Assembly (NCBI RefSeq): GCF_000272405.2
Contig: NZ_AJZM02000149.1
Coordinates: 1 to 15,145 of the forward strand
Length of the DNA: 15,145 nt
DNA from: Vibrio tasmaniensis 1F-187
GTDB lineage: Bacteria; Pseudomonadota; Gammaproteobacteria; Enterobacterales; Vibrionaceae
Direction of reading: 5' to 3'
In this document: in pieces, positions 1 through 6,410 of the stretch
How the letters are laid out: each line of letters begins with the position of its first letter
Position numbering within the stretch: the stretch's first letter is position 1
The notes under the pieces: generated by a model
Database searches by the model: none
Seen by the model: only the letters and a program-made list of their open reading frames with translations
Told to the model about the DNA's origin: nothing
Translations under genes and position numbers: made by a program

Positions 1-27
1 AACTAATAGCTCTTGGATAACTAAAAG

Positions 28-798
28 TTAACTACGTAAGCCGATCCCCTTTGTAACTAAGTAATGTGCAATGCCATACAGCACGACAATAAACACACCT
101 AGTACGCCAAACGACGTCACAATACCCACATCAGACACACCCAAAAAGCCATATCTGAACGCGTTTACCATATACACGATAGGGTTCAACTTCGATACAC
201 CTTGCCAGAATTCAGGCAATAGACTGATCGAGTAGAAAACACCACCGAGATACGTCAGCGGCGTTAAAATGAAGGTTGGGATAATAGAAATATCATCAAA
301 CGTACGTGCGAATACCGCGTTGATCAAACCACCCAGAGCAAACACAACCGACGTGAGAAATACCGTCGCAATGATCACGCCCCAGTGGTCGACTTGAAGG
401 TCAACAAAGAACAGCGATACAAAGGTGACGATAGTGCCCACTAACAAGCCACGCACCACGCCGCCCATTACGAAGCCGGCGATAATCACGTAGTTAGGAA
501 CAGGTGCTACAAGCAGCTCTTCAATGTTCTTCTGGAATTTGGCACTAAAGAACGATGAAGCAACGTTGGAATATGAGTTGGTGATCACCGACATCATGAT
601 CAGACCGGGCACAATGTATTCCATGTAGCTAAAGCCGTTCATTTCACCAATACGCGCACCAATCAGGTTACCGAAGATGATGAAGTAAAGCGTCATGGTA
701 ATCGCTGGCGGTACCAGAGTTTGCACCCAGATACGCGTGAAGCGATTGATCTCTTTGGTCAACAAGCTGCAGAAAGCGGTCCAATATAGGCTGTACAT
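28..798 (-). CDS. yadH: ABC-2 type transporter permease, YadH-like
   Basis: Inner-membrane permease subunit of an ABC-2 exporter, working with the ATPase encoded just upstream (yadG). The substrate is unknown. The protein has the ABC-2 membrane pattern: hydrophobic segments near residues 25-50, 60-80, 105-135, 140-165, 170-195 and 225-250, and the conserved stretches RIWVQTLVPP, GLIMMSVITNSYSN, PVPNYVIIAG and PTFILTPLTYLGGVFYS. It closely resembles E. coli YadH and, from this start, has about the same length (256 aa). A start 18 bp further upstream (816) is open, but the ATG at 798 has a strong AGGGGA ribosome binding site about 9 nt before it and begins MYSLYW, as in the family. It follows the yadG stop codon with essentially no gap, so the two are probably translationally coupled. 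Family assignment is secure; function is not known. Confidence 0.93.
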   Translation of the reverse strand: MYSLYWTAFCSLLTKEINRFTRIWVQTLVPPAITMTLYFIIFGNLIGARIGEMNGFSYMEYIVPGLIMMSVITNSYSNVASSFFSAKFQKNIEELLVAPVPNYVIIAGFVMGGVVRGLLVGTIVTFVSLFFVDLQVDHWGVIIATVFLTSVVFALGGLINAVFARTFDDISIIPTFILTPLTYLGGVFYSISLLPEFWQGVSKLNPIVYMVNAFRYGFLGVSDVGIVTSFGVLGVFIVVLYGIAHYLVTKGIGLRS

Positions 799-799
799 A

Positions 800-1717
800 T
801 TATTTATTCCCCTCACGGACGATACTCACAAATAGCTCTTCTAGGCGGTTTGCTTTGTTACGCATAGAGAGAACTTTTACCTGCTGCTCACTCAATTGAT
901 CAAAGATGGTATTCAAACCTCGATTCTTGTCGATTTCGATTTCTAGCGAGCCATTAACCATCACTTGGCTATTCACACCTTCAAGTTTAGGTTCAGTCGC
1001 ACCCTCTTCAAGATCAAGAATAAAGGTCTCGGCACTCAACTTACCCAACAGCGACTTCATTGTGGTGTTCTCAATCAACTCACCACGATTGATGATACCA
1101 ATGTTACGACACAGCATTTCCGCTTCTTCTAGATAGTGCGTAGTTAAAATAATGGTGATGCCCTGCTTCTCGTTGATCTCCTTGAGGAATTCCCACATTG
1201 AACGACGCAATTCAATATCAACACCCGCCGTTGGTTCATCAAGAATCAACAAATGAGGCTCATGCATCAGTGCACGCGCGATCATCAAACGACGCTTCAT
1301 ACCGCCAGATAAGTTACGCGCACGTTCGCCACGCTTTTCCCACAAATCGAGCTGAGATAAGTACTTTTTAGCGCGTTCTTTAGCAAGAGCTTTCGGTACA
1401 CCGTAGTAACCGGCTTGTTGTAGCACGATCTGCTCAACCGTTTCGAACGGGTTAAAGTTAAACTCTTGCGGGACTAAACCTAAGTTCAACTTCGCTAGCT
1501 CCAGATCGGTATCAATGTCGTAGCCAAACACTTTCACCTTGCCTGACGTTTTATTAACCAGTGAAGAGATAACACCAATGGTGGTGGATTTACCCGCACC
1601 ATTTGGGCCAAGTAGTGCGTAAAAGTCGCCTTTTTCTACTTGTAAACTCACGCCCTTAAGAGCCTCAAAGCCCCCTGCATAAGTTTTTCTTAGTTGCTCA
1701 ATTTCTAATGCATACAT
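800..1717 (-). CDS. yadG: ABC transporter ATP-binding protein, YadG-like
   Basis: Cytoplasmic ATPase subunit of the YadG-YadH exporter (305 aa, near the E. coli length of about 308). All nucleotide-binding motifs are visible: Walker A GPNGAGKST at residues 37-45, Q-loop Gln84, signature LSGGM at 136-140, Walker B LLILDEP at 156-162 and H-loop His194. A C-terminal extension of about 90 residues follows the NBD, as in ABC-2 exporters of the DrrA/CcmA type. It is the first gene of a two-gene operon with yadH. The start at 1717 lacks a clear Shine-Dalgarno sequence, but no better in-frame start is visible and the N-terminus MYALEIEQLRKTY fits the family. A promoter-like pair overlapping a repeated dyad lies upstream (1783-1845). 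The transported substrate cannot be inferred. Confidence 0.95.
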   Translation of the reverse strand: MYALEIEQLRKTYAGGFEALKGVSLQVEKGDFYALLGPNGAGKSTTIGVISSLVNKTSGKVKVFGYDIDTDLELAKLNLGLVPQEFNFNPFETVEQIVLQQAGYYGVPKALAKERAKKYLSQLDLWEKRGERARNLSGGMKRRLMIARALMHEPHLLILDEPTAGVDIELRRSMWEFLKEINEKQGITIILTTHYLEEAEMLCRNIGIINRGELIENTTMKSLLGKLSAETFILDLEEGATEPKLEGVNSQVMVNGSLEIEIDKNRGLNTIFDQLSEQQVKVLSMRNKANRLEELFVSIVREGNK

Positions 1718-1782
1718 AGAGATAGACTGCCATTTGCTATAGATAAGATGTTGATGGCCGAATTTGAGGAAGAGAGTAATGC

Positions 1783-1812
1783 TTAATACGAGCTAGCAGA
1801 AAACTAACTCAA
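1783..1812 (-). promoter_or_regulatory. Candidate yadGH promoter
   Basis: On the minus strand TTGAGT (1807-1812, -35-like, 4/6) is separated by 18 nt from TATTAA (1783-1788, -10-like, 4/6). This would give a leader of about 60 nt before the yadG ATG at 1717. The -35 element overlaps the proximal copy of the CAAAC-ww-GTTTA dyad, which fits repressor control. The assignment rests on sequence match alone. Confidence 0.3.
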
Positions 1813-1846
1813 ACTTGTTTACTCGGCCATTTTGCAAACAAGTTTA
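1810..1846. promoter_or_regulatory. Paired dyad repeat CAAACwwGTTTA, possible operator
   Basis: CAAACTTGTTTA (1810-1821) and CAAACAAGTTTA (1835-1846) are two copies of the near-palindrome CAAAC-ww-GTTTA, 25 bp centre to centre. Because the central TT and AA are complementary, the 10-bp cores AAACTTGTTT and AAACAAGTTT also form an inverted repeat with a 15-nt spacer. The proximal copy overlaps the -35 element of the candidate yadG promoter. No U-run follows on either strand, so a terminator is unlikely. A dimeric regulator binding side by side is the simplest reading; which regulator is unknown. Confidence 0.4.
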
Positions 1847-1946
1847 TCGTTGATTAACGATTAATACAAATACCGAGTGAGGCTTTCTTTCGAAAGCGAA
1901 CAAGAATATTAGGTACGTAAAGAGCAATTCAGTGTTCAGTAAACAT
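1846..1946. other. Non-coding yadG upstream region with small hairpins
   Basis: This is part of the 322-bp gap between yadG and the SulP gene. I see no gene. It holds two short hairpins, TCGTT-GATT-AACGA (1847-1860) and GCTTTC-TTTC-GAAAGC (1882-1897). In addition, ATGGCCGA at 1754-1761 is complementary to TCGGCCAT at 1823-1830, and ACTCGG at 1821-1826 is complementary to CCGAGT at 1873-1878. These could be leader RNA structures if transcription starts further upstream, or simply AT-rich noise. Confidence 0.3.
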
Positions 1947-1981
1947 AAAAAATGCCGTTAAGTTATTAACTTAACGGCATT
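1947..1981 (-). terminator. Rho-independent terminator of the SulP gene
   Basis: A 31-nt near-perfect inverted repeat (1951-1981): AATGCCGTTAAGTTA and its exact complement around a single central base. It probably folds as a 12-bp stem with a 7-nt loop. On the minus strand the stem is followed by a U-rich tail (complement of the A-tract at 1947-1950). It lies 59 bp past the SulP stop codon and separates that transcript from yadGH. Confidence 0.85.
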
Positions 1982-2039
1982 AATCACCAATACTATATTT
2001 GGCGTCTATAACTGATTCATGTGAAATTATTGCTGAAGA

Positions 2040-3713
2040 TTAAACCGAGTCAAATTGATGTTCATCTCTATCAACATAGCTTGTTGCAGCTGTCAGGGCT
2101 TCATATCTGAATCGATAAGTATTGGATTCAGGTACAAGGTCAATCACATGGAATTTTTCTAATTGCTGACGAGTATTCTCATTAGGACACAATAAGTACA
2201 CTTCACACTGCGCATCTAGGGCATCTTTAATCGCATTTTCTAGCGCTAAGCCAACGGTAACATCAATCATAGGCACATCAGTTAGGTCTAAGATCATCGC
2301 TTCATAATCAGAAATGCTCGAGTGTTGACGTGAAATCGCTTTTGAAACACTGAATATCATCGGCCCAGAAAGGTAGAAGAACAGCACTTTACCATTGGCA
2401 CTATCCAGTAACTGACGTTCACTGTCAGTCAATGGGATATCGTCTTCATCATCGCCATCACTGATCGCCTTAACTTGTCTAGCTTGCTCTCGACTTAGCC
2501 TTTCAATGATCAGAATGTTTGAGATAAAAACGCCCAGCCCGACCGCAATAATTAGATCAACGAATACGGTTAATAACATCACACCGTACATGACACCCAT
2601 GCCGGCATAACTCACCTTGTGTGCGCGCTGAATAAAACTCCAATCAAGGATGTTGAAACCGACATACATCGCGATACCAGCCAACACAGCCATAGGGATC
2701 GGTTCTGTTAAGCCTCCCGCAACCAATACCACTAGCGCAAGCACCAAAGCACGAATAACACCAGAAAGCGGAGAACGAGCCCCTACCTGAATGTTGGTCA
2801 CGGTGCCCATGGTTGCGCCCGCACCGGGTAGCGCACCAAACAGACCAGAAATCATATTCGCAATGCCTTGGCCACGAAGTTCTTTGTCTGAATCATGCTC
2901 TTTACGAGTCAATGAATCTCCGATAACCGCAGTCAAAAGCGTATCAATACAACCAAGAGTACCTAGCACCAAAGCATCGATAACCATTGTGGTGAATTGC
3001 TCAGAGCTGATAGTCGGAATAACAAGAGAAGGTAAGCCTGCGGGAATTTCACCAATACGGCGAATAGAATCGGTATCAAAGATAATAACGGATAAGAGCG
3101 TTACAGCCACTAAAGCGACCAATTGAGCGGGCACATACTTACGATATTTAGCAGGAAAACCGAAAAGGATACCAAGCGTTAACACCCCCAAAAACAGCTC
3201 ACTGACTTTCAGATTTGCTAGCGTATCAGGAAGTGCCGAAAGTGTGCCCATCACTCCGCCAGAAGGGGCTGCGTGCCCTAGCAAAGGAGAAAGCTGCAGA
3301 ATGACAAGAATCACGCCGATACCGGACATAAAGCCAGATATCACGCTATATGGCATCAAAGTGACGTACTTTCCTAGCTTTAATGTACCGAGTAATATCT
3401 GAAAAGCACCCGCCATCATTACCACGGTAAAGGTCATTGCCATCCCGGTTTCAGGGTACTTGGCCACCATGCTGGTCATTACTGCCGTCATGATCACTGT
3501 CATCGGCCCGGTAGGCTCTGATATCAAGCTGCTTGAGCCACCAAACAATGCCGCAAATAGGCCCACCATGATGGCGCCCCAAAGGCCAGCTTCCGCGCCC
3601 GCACCAGAAGCGACACCAAATGCCAACGCTAAAGGCAATGAGATGATGGCTGTAGTTACACCGCCAAACATATCTCCTTTGAGATTGATATCCGTAAAAC
3701 GACTTCCAAACAA
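2040..3713 (-). CDS. SulP-family anion transporter with STAS domain (possible bicarbonate transporter)
   Basis: Inner-membrane anion transporter of the SulP/SLC26 family, 557 aa from the chosen start. An N-terminal region of about 400 residues is strongly hydrophobic with many membrane segments and carries the family's opening GDMFGGVTTAIISLPLALAFG. A cytoplasmic STAS domain follows (roughly residues 430-550, with ILDLTDVPMIDVTVG). An acidic linker (DGDDEDD) joins the two parts. A longer reading from ATG 3752 is possible. I prefer TTG at 3713, because a very strong AGGAAGG ribosome binding site lies 6 nt before it and the protein then begins FGSRFTD, close to the usual SulP N-terminus. The family includes sulfate permeases and bicarbonate transporters such as BicA, and SulP-carbonic anhydrase fusions are known. 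The divergent neighbour here is a beta-carbonic anhydrase, so bicarbonate is a reasonable but unproven substrate. Automatic annotation would probably say sulfate permease. Confidence 0.9.
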   Translation of the reverse strand: MFGSRFTDINLKGDMFGGVTTAIISLPLALAFGVASGAGAEAGLWGAIMVGLFAALFGGSSSLISEPTGPMTVIMTAVMTSMVAKYPETGMAMTFTVVMMAGAFQILLGTLKLGKYVTLMPYSVISGFMSGIGVILVILQLSPLLGHAAPSGGVMGTLSALPDTLANLKVSELFLGVLTLGILFGFPAKYRKYVPAQLVALVAVTLLSVIIFDTDSIRRIGEIPAGLPSLVIPTISSEQFTTMVIDALVLGTLGCIDTLLTAVIGDSLTRKEHDSDKELRGQGIANMISGLFGALPGAGATMGTVTNIQVGARSPLSGVIRALVLALVVLVAGGLTEPIPMAVLAGIAMYVGFNILDWSFIQRAHKVSYAGMGVMYGVMLLTVFVDLIIAVGLGVFISNILIIERLSREQARQVKAISDGDDEDDIPLTDSERQLLDSANGKVLFFYLSGPMIFSVSKAISRQHSSISDYEAMILDLTDVPMIDVTVGLALENAIKDALDAQCEVYLLCPNENTRQQLEKFHVIDLVPESNTYRFRYEALTAATSYVDRDEHQFDSV

Positions 3714-3759
3714 AACACACCTTCCTGATGATGAAATGACAAACCTTATCACTTTAACA

Positions 3760-3787
3760 AATGTATCAACGGTTCAGAAAGTGTTAA
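3760..3787 (-). promoter_or_regulatory. Candidate SulP promoter
   Basis: On the minus strand TTAACA (3782-3787, 5/6 to the -35 consensus) is followed after 16 nt by TACATT (3760-3765, 4/6). This gives a leader of roughly 40 nt before the TTG start. It is a weak match in an AT-rich region. The 244-bp gap also has to contain the can promoter on the other strand; there I see TTGACA at 3880-3885 and TATAGT at 3919-3924, but not correctly spaced from each other. Confidence 0.25.
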
Positions 3788-3957
3788 TTTAATCACACTA
3801 TTCGTCTCTTATATTCGGATTATGCCTTTTACGCTAAGTTAATGATTTTAACGACTAGTACACGTCAGATGAGTACTATTTGACACAGTTTTTACAAGAT
3901 TGAATTTGTAACATTGTGTATAGTTAGAGTTCTTAATTAAGGGATGTAAGACGCAAA

Positions 3958-4617
3958 ATGCCAGAGATTAAACAGCTTTTTGAAAACAACTCTAAATGGT
4001 CAGAAGAAATTCGCTCTCAACGACCAGAGTATTTTACAACGCTTGAAGAGGGTCAAAGCCCTGGTTTTCTATGGATAGGCTGCTCAGATAGCCGCGTTCC
4101 GGCCGAGCGTCTCACTGGTTTGTATTCTGGCGAACTGTTTGTTCACCGAAATGTCGCTAATCAAGTAGTTCATACCGACCTAAACTGCTTATCAGTAGTG
4201 CAATACGCTGTCGATGTACTCAAAGTGAAACACGTTATTGTTTGTGGTCACTACGGCTGTGGCGGTGTTAACGCAGCGATAGATAACCCTAAACTGGGTC
4301 TTATCAACAACTGGCTACTCCACATACGCGATAACTATCTTAAGTACCGTAAGCAAATTGAATCTCTGCCTCGTGAACAATGGGGTGACAAGTTATGCGA
4401 AATTAACGTTGCAGAACAAGTCTACAATCTTGGTAACTCGACCATCATGCAAAGCGCATGGGAACGTGGACAAGATATTGAAATCCACGGTGTGGTTTAT
4501 GGTATTGGTAATGGCAAGCTGCAAGATCTTGGTGTTCGTTGCTCAAGTAATGATACTTTAGAAAACAGCCACTTAGCGGCACTTGATAAAATCCTATCGT
4601 CTCCAATCCTAGGTTAA
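3958..4617 (+). CDS. can: Beta-class carbonic anhydrase, type II (Can-like)
   Basis: Zinc enzyme interconverting CO2 and bicarbonate in the cytoplasm (219 aa; E. coli Can is 220). The zinc ligands fall at the same numbers as in E. coli: Cys42, Asp44, His98 and Cys101, in CSDSR and HYGCGG, with Arg46 completing the Asp-Arg dyad. Trp39, Arg64 and Tyr181 are also present. In the H. influenzae and E. coli enzymes these line a non-catalytic bicarbonate pocket, so this is probably an allosteric type II enzyme. The nearest Shine-Dalgarno-like sequence, AAGGGA at 3939-3944, is 13 nt from the ATG, so initiation looks weak; the N-terminus [11 protein letters not shown] nevertheless fits. It is divergent from the SulP gene and convergent with hpt. 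The hpt-can-yadG-yadH neighbourhood matches E. coli apart from the added SulP gene. Confidence 0.97.
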   Translation: MPEIKQLFENNSKWSEEIRSQRPEYFTTLEEGQSPGFLWIGCSDSRVPAERLTGLYSGELFVHRNVANQVVHTDLNCLSVVQYAVDVLKVKHVIVCGHYGCGGVNAAIDNPKLGLINNWLLHIRDNYLKYRKQIESLPREQWGDKLCEINVAEQVYNLGNSTIMQSAWERGQDIEIHGVVYGIGNGKLQDLGVRCSSNDTLENSHLAALDKILSSPILG

Positions 4618-4661
4618 TTCTTAACGTCTAACCAATAGATATAAGAAAGAATAGATATAAG

Positions 4662-4689
4662 AAAGGCTCGCGTTTTGCGAGCCTTTTTT
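4662..4689 (+). terminator. Terminator between can and hpt
   Basis: AAAGGCTCGC, loop GTTTT, GCGAGCC and six T residues form a classical Rho-independent terminator 44 bp past the can stop. Read on the minus strand the same hairpin is followed by TTTCTTAT, so it may also end hpt transcription, less efficiently. Confidence 0.92.
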
Positions 4690-4712
4690 GTTTGTGTTCA
4701 ACAGAGTCGTTA

Positions 4713-5243
4713 TTACTCTTGAGGTACAACTTTACCGATATACGGTAGGTGACGATATTTTTGTGCGTAGTCGATACCCACACCAACAACGAATTCATCT
4801 GGGATTTCAAAACCAATCCACTTTGTGTCTACAATAACTTCACGACGAGAAGGCTTGTCTAATAACGTACAAATTTCGATAGATTTAGGACCACGCAGGC
4901 TCAGAATTTCTTTTACTTTAGTCAGCGTGTTACCAGTATCGATAATGTCTTCTACAAGTAGAACATCTTTACCTTGGATGTCATCATCAAGGTCTTTCAA
5001 AATACGAACATCACGTGAGCTTTCCATGCCGTTGCCGTAGCTAGAGGCTGTCATGAAATCCACTTGGTGAGTTAAATCGATAGCACGAGCAAGATCCGCC
5101 ATAAAGACAAAAGATCCGCGCAATAAGCCAACTAAAACTAGATCTTCGCTACCTTGGTAGTGCTCCGTGATCTGCTTGCCTAGTTCGTTCACTCGATCCT
5201 GAACTTCTTGCTCAGAGATCATGACTTCAACTGTATGCTTCAT
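4713..5243 (-). CDS. hpt: Hypoxanthine phosphoribosyltransferase
   Basis: Cytoplasmic purine-salvage enzyme that joins hypoxanthine (and less well guanine) to PRPP, giving IMP or GMP. The 176-aa protein has the type I phosphoribosyltransferase fold with the PRPP-binding loop [14 protein letters not shown] at residues 94-107, the [13 protein letters not shown] segment at 39-51 and the flexible-loop region [10 protein letters not shown] at 67-76. The length matches bacterial Hpt (about 175-180 aa). The start ATG at 5243 is preceded by GAGAG about 6 nt away. It is a single gene, divergent from the luxR homologue and convergent with can. The hpt / luxR-type regulator / lpd order is the usual setting of the quorum-sensing master regulator in Vibrio. 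Confidence 0.96.
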   Translation of the reverse strand: MKHTVEVMISEQEVQDRVNELGKQITEHYQGSEDLVLVGLLRGSFVFMADLARAIDLTHQVDFMTASSYGNGMESSRDVRILKDLDDDIQGKDVLLVEDIIDTGNTLTKVKEILSLRGPKSIEICTLLDKPSRREVIVDTKWIGFEIPDEFVVGVGIDYAQKYRHLPYIGKVVPQE

Positions 5244-5489
5244 ACTGCTCTCATTTTATTTGGTGATTGCGACGAATGTTGACACTTTCGTCAGTTGTGT
5301 CGCTCAATTTTGTGCGTAAGTCTAGCACTGCTCAAATACCCACACCACCTTATGGTTCGAATTTACTGTTAGATTCTCAATGAAATGTGCATTGGTGCGT
5401 TATCCAATACTCGCATCCTTTCACATCAACACTGATCACGCTTTATGTATCAAGTTTGATGTAACTGTCTATAAAACAAGCACAAGGGA
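5244..5489. other. Non-coding hpt / luxR divergent region
   Basis: Most of the 337-bp gap between divergent hpt and luxR; no gene visible. Close to hpt are two overlapping short dyads, GACGAA/TTCGTC around 5270-5291 and GACAC/GTGTC nearby, which could be part of the hpt control region. Further right ATCAA-GT-TTGAT (5449-5460) is a perfect 12-bp inverted repeat about 30 bp before the luxR promoter candidate. LuxR-type proteins are known to repress their own genes, but this dyad has the half-sites in everted order compared with the LuxR consensus (TTGAT-N6-ATCAA), so I do not call it a LuxR operator. Confidence 0.4.
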
Positions 5490-5518
5490 TTGACCATTCA
5501 CATATGCACCATTACACT
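5490..5518 (+). promoter_or_regulatory. Candidate luxR promoter
   Basis: TTGACC (5490-5495, 5/6) and TACACT (5513-5518) are separated by the optimal 17 nt. Initiation near 5525 would give a leader of about 55 nt, suitable for control by small RNAs. The spacer contains ATATGCA (5502-5508), which matches one half of the AphA-type consensus known in Vibrio; the second half-site is poor. Confidence 0.45.
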
Positions 5519-5561
5519 CATCTTGGCTTAAATAATAATAAAATCATTAATATAAAAATTC

Positions 5562-5572
5562 GTTGGCAAGGA
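5562..5572 (+). promoter_or_regulatory. luxR ribosome binding site and possible Qrr pairing site
   Basis: AAGGA (5568-5572) lies 8 nt before ATG 5581 and decides the start; an in-frame TTG at 5563 would lie upstream of the Shine-Dalgarno and is rejected. GTTGGC (5562-5567), immediately before the AAGGA, is the exact complement of GCCAAC in the conserved core of Vibrio Qrr small RNAs, with two more pairs (AG with CU) after one mismatch. Qrr RNAs are known to pair at the luxR/hapR translation start region and block it; pairing at this exact site is inferred. Confidence 0.45.
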
Positions 5573-5580
5573 AAAACAAT

Positions 5581-6186
5581 ATGGACTCAATAACGAAGAG
5601 ACCTAGAACTAGGCTTTCACCCTTAAAAAGAAAACTTCAATTGATGGAAATCGCACTTGAAGTATTCTCTCGCCGTGGCATTGGCCGCGGTGGACACGCT
5701 GATATTGCCGACATCGCTCAGGTGTCAGTAGCAACAGTATTTAACTACTTCCCTACCCGTGAAGATCTGGTTGATGAAGTACTTAACCACGTTGTTCGTC
5801 AATTCTCGAACTTCCTTTCAGACAACATTGACCTAGATATTCACGCAAAAGAAAATCTACATAATATTGCGACTGAAATGGTGACGTTAGTGGCTCAAGA
5901 TAGCAATTGGTTAAATGTATGGTTCGAATGGAGTGCATCAACTCGCGATGAAGTGTGGCCTCTGTTTGTAACCACTAACCGCACTAACCAGATGTTAGTA
6001 CAAAACATGTTTAGCAAGGCGATTGAACGCGGCGAAGTCTGTGACGATCACGATCCTAAACATCTAGCAAATCTATTCCACGGCATTTGCTACTCGCTAT
6101 TCATCCAAGCGAAACGTGTAGATACGCAAGAAGAACTTTCGACCTTGACGGATAGCTACTTGAACATGCTGTGCATTTATAAGTAG
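5581..6186 (+). CDS. luxR: LuxR/HapR/SmcR/OpaR-type quorum-sensing master regulator (TetR family)
   Basis: DNA-binding transcription regulator at the end of the Vibrio LuxO-Qrr quorum-sensing cascade. It activates high-cell-density genes such as bioluminescence or protease and represses low-density ones; it is unrelated to V. fischeri LuxR. The 201-aa protein begins MDSITKRPRTRLSPLKRK and has a TetR-type N-terminal helix-turn-helix at about residues 20-70, including the block VSVATVFNYFPTREDLVDEV that is nearly invariant in this family. The remainder is the all-helical dimer domain with WFEWSASTRDEVWPLFVTTN. Start choice rests on AAGGA 8 nt upstream. The protein stops directly after LCIYK, so it lacks the short tail (REHE) that I recall for V. 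harveyi LuxR. The name varies by species (luxR, smcR, opaR, hapR, litR). It is convergent with lpd and divergent from hpt. Confidence 0.96.
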   Translation: MDSITKRPRTRLSPLKRKLQLMEIALEVFSRRGIGRGGHADIADIAQVSVATVFNYFPTREDLVDEVLNHVVRQFSNFLSDNIDLDIHAKENLHNIATEMVTLVAQDSNWLNVWFEWSASTRDEVWPLFVTTNRTNQMLVQNMFSKAIERGEVCDDHDPKHLANLFHGICYSLFIQAKRVDTQEELSTLTDSYLNMLCIYK

Positions 6187-6207
6187 ATTCGATCTTCGAA
6201 CAAAACT

Positions 6208-6238
6208 AAAGGGTTGGCTTTTACGCTAACCCTTTTTT
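6208..6238 (+). terminator. Terminator of luxR
   Basis: AAAGGGTTGGC, loop TTTTAC, GCTAACCC and a run of T residues form a Rho-independent terminator 21 bp past the luxR stop. The stem has a single G-U type pair. Confidence 0.88.
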
Positions 6239-6256
6239 ATTTCCTCTCACCTAATC

Positions 6257-6332
6257 AGATTCCCTATTCCTTCCTTCGTCATCCTAAAGAGCGAGGGACG
6301 AGCGAGTTGGGGATCTCTTACAAGCATGACGA
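6257..6332. repeat. Intergenic palindromic repeat, Vibrio REP/BIME-like
   Basis: The non-coding DNA between the two terminators contains TCGTCAT (6276-6282) and its exact complement ATGACGA (6326-6332), enclosing a G/A-rich segment with GAGGGACGAGCGAG. An imperfect outer pair, AGATTCCC (6258-6265) and GGGGATCT (from 6309), overlaps it. Elements with this kind of sequence (CGTCATCC...GATCTC...ATGACG) are, to my recollection, dispersed in intergenic positions of Vibrio genomes. There is only one copy in this window, so repetitiveness is inferred. Confidence 0.45.
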
Positions 6333-6350
6333 CCATCTTTTCTTCAGACA

Positions 6351-6384
6351 TAAAAAAGCCGCTGACGAATCAGCGGCTTTTAAA
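6351..6384 (-). terminator. Terminator of lpd
   Basis: A perfect 12-bp stem, AAAAGCCGCTGA (6354-6365) with TCAGCGGCTTTT (6370-6381), around a 4-nt loop that reads UUCG on the minus strand. On the minus strand it ends in TTTTTTA, so it terminates lpd 29 bp past the stop. The plus-strand reading also has a short T tract, so the hairpin may act in both directions. Confidence 0.92.
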
Positions 6385-6410
6385 AACATTAGCGAGTGGC
6401 TAAAAAAGAA

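Noticed and set aside
1..27. Adapter or gene remnant at the left edge
   Set aside because: These 27 bases after the yadH stop match no adapter core that I recognise on either strand and are too short to assign.
1811..1845. AAACTTGTTT...AAACAAGTTT as a Rho-independent terminator
   Set aside because: The stem is AT-rich, the loop is 15 nt and there is no U-run on either strand; an operator pair explains it better.
3944..3949. ATG-TAA minimal start-stop element in the can leader
   Set aside because: The only Shine-Dalgarno-like sequence directly abuts the ATG, so initiation there is improbable; a six-base match occurs easily by chance.
5449..5460. ATCAA-GT-TTGAT dyad as a LuxR autoregulatory operator
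   Set aside because: The half-sites are in the opposite order and have the wrong spacing compared with the LuxR/SmcR consensus (TTGAT-N6-ATCAA). It is kept only as a described dyad.
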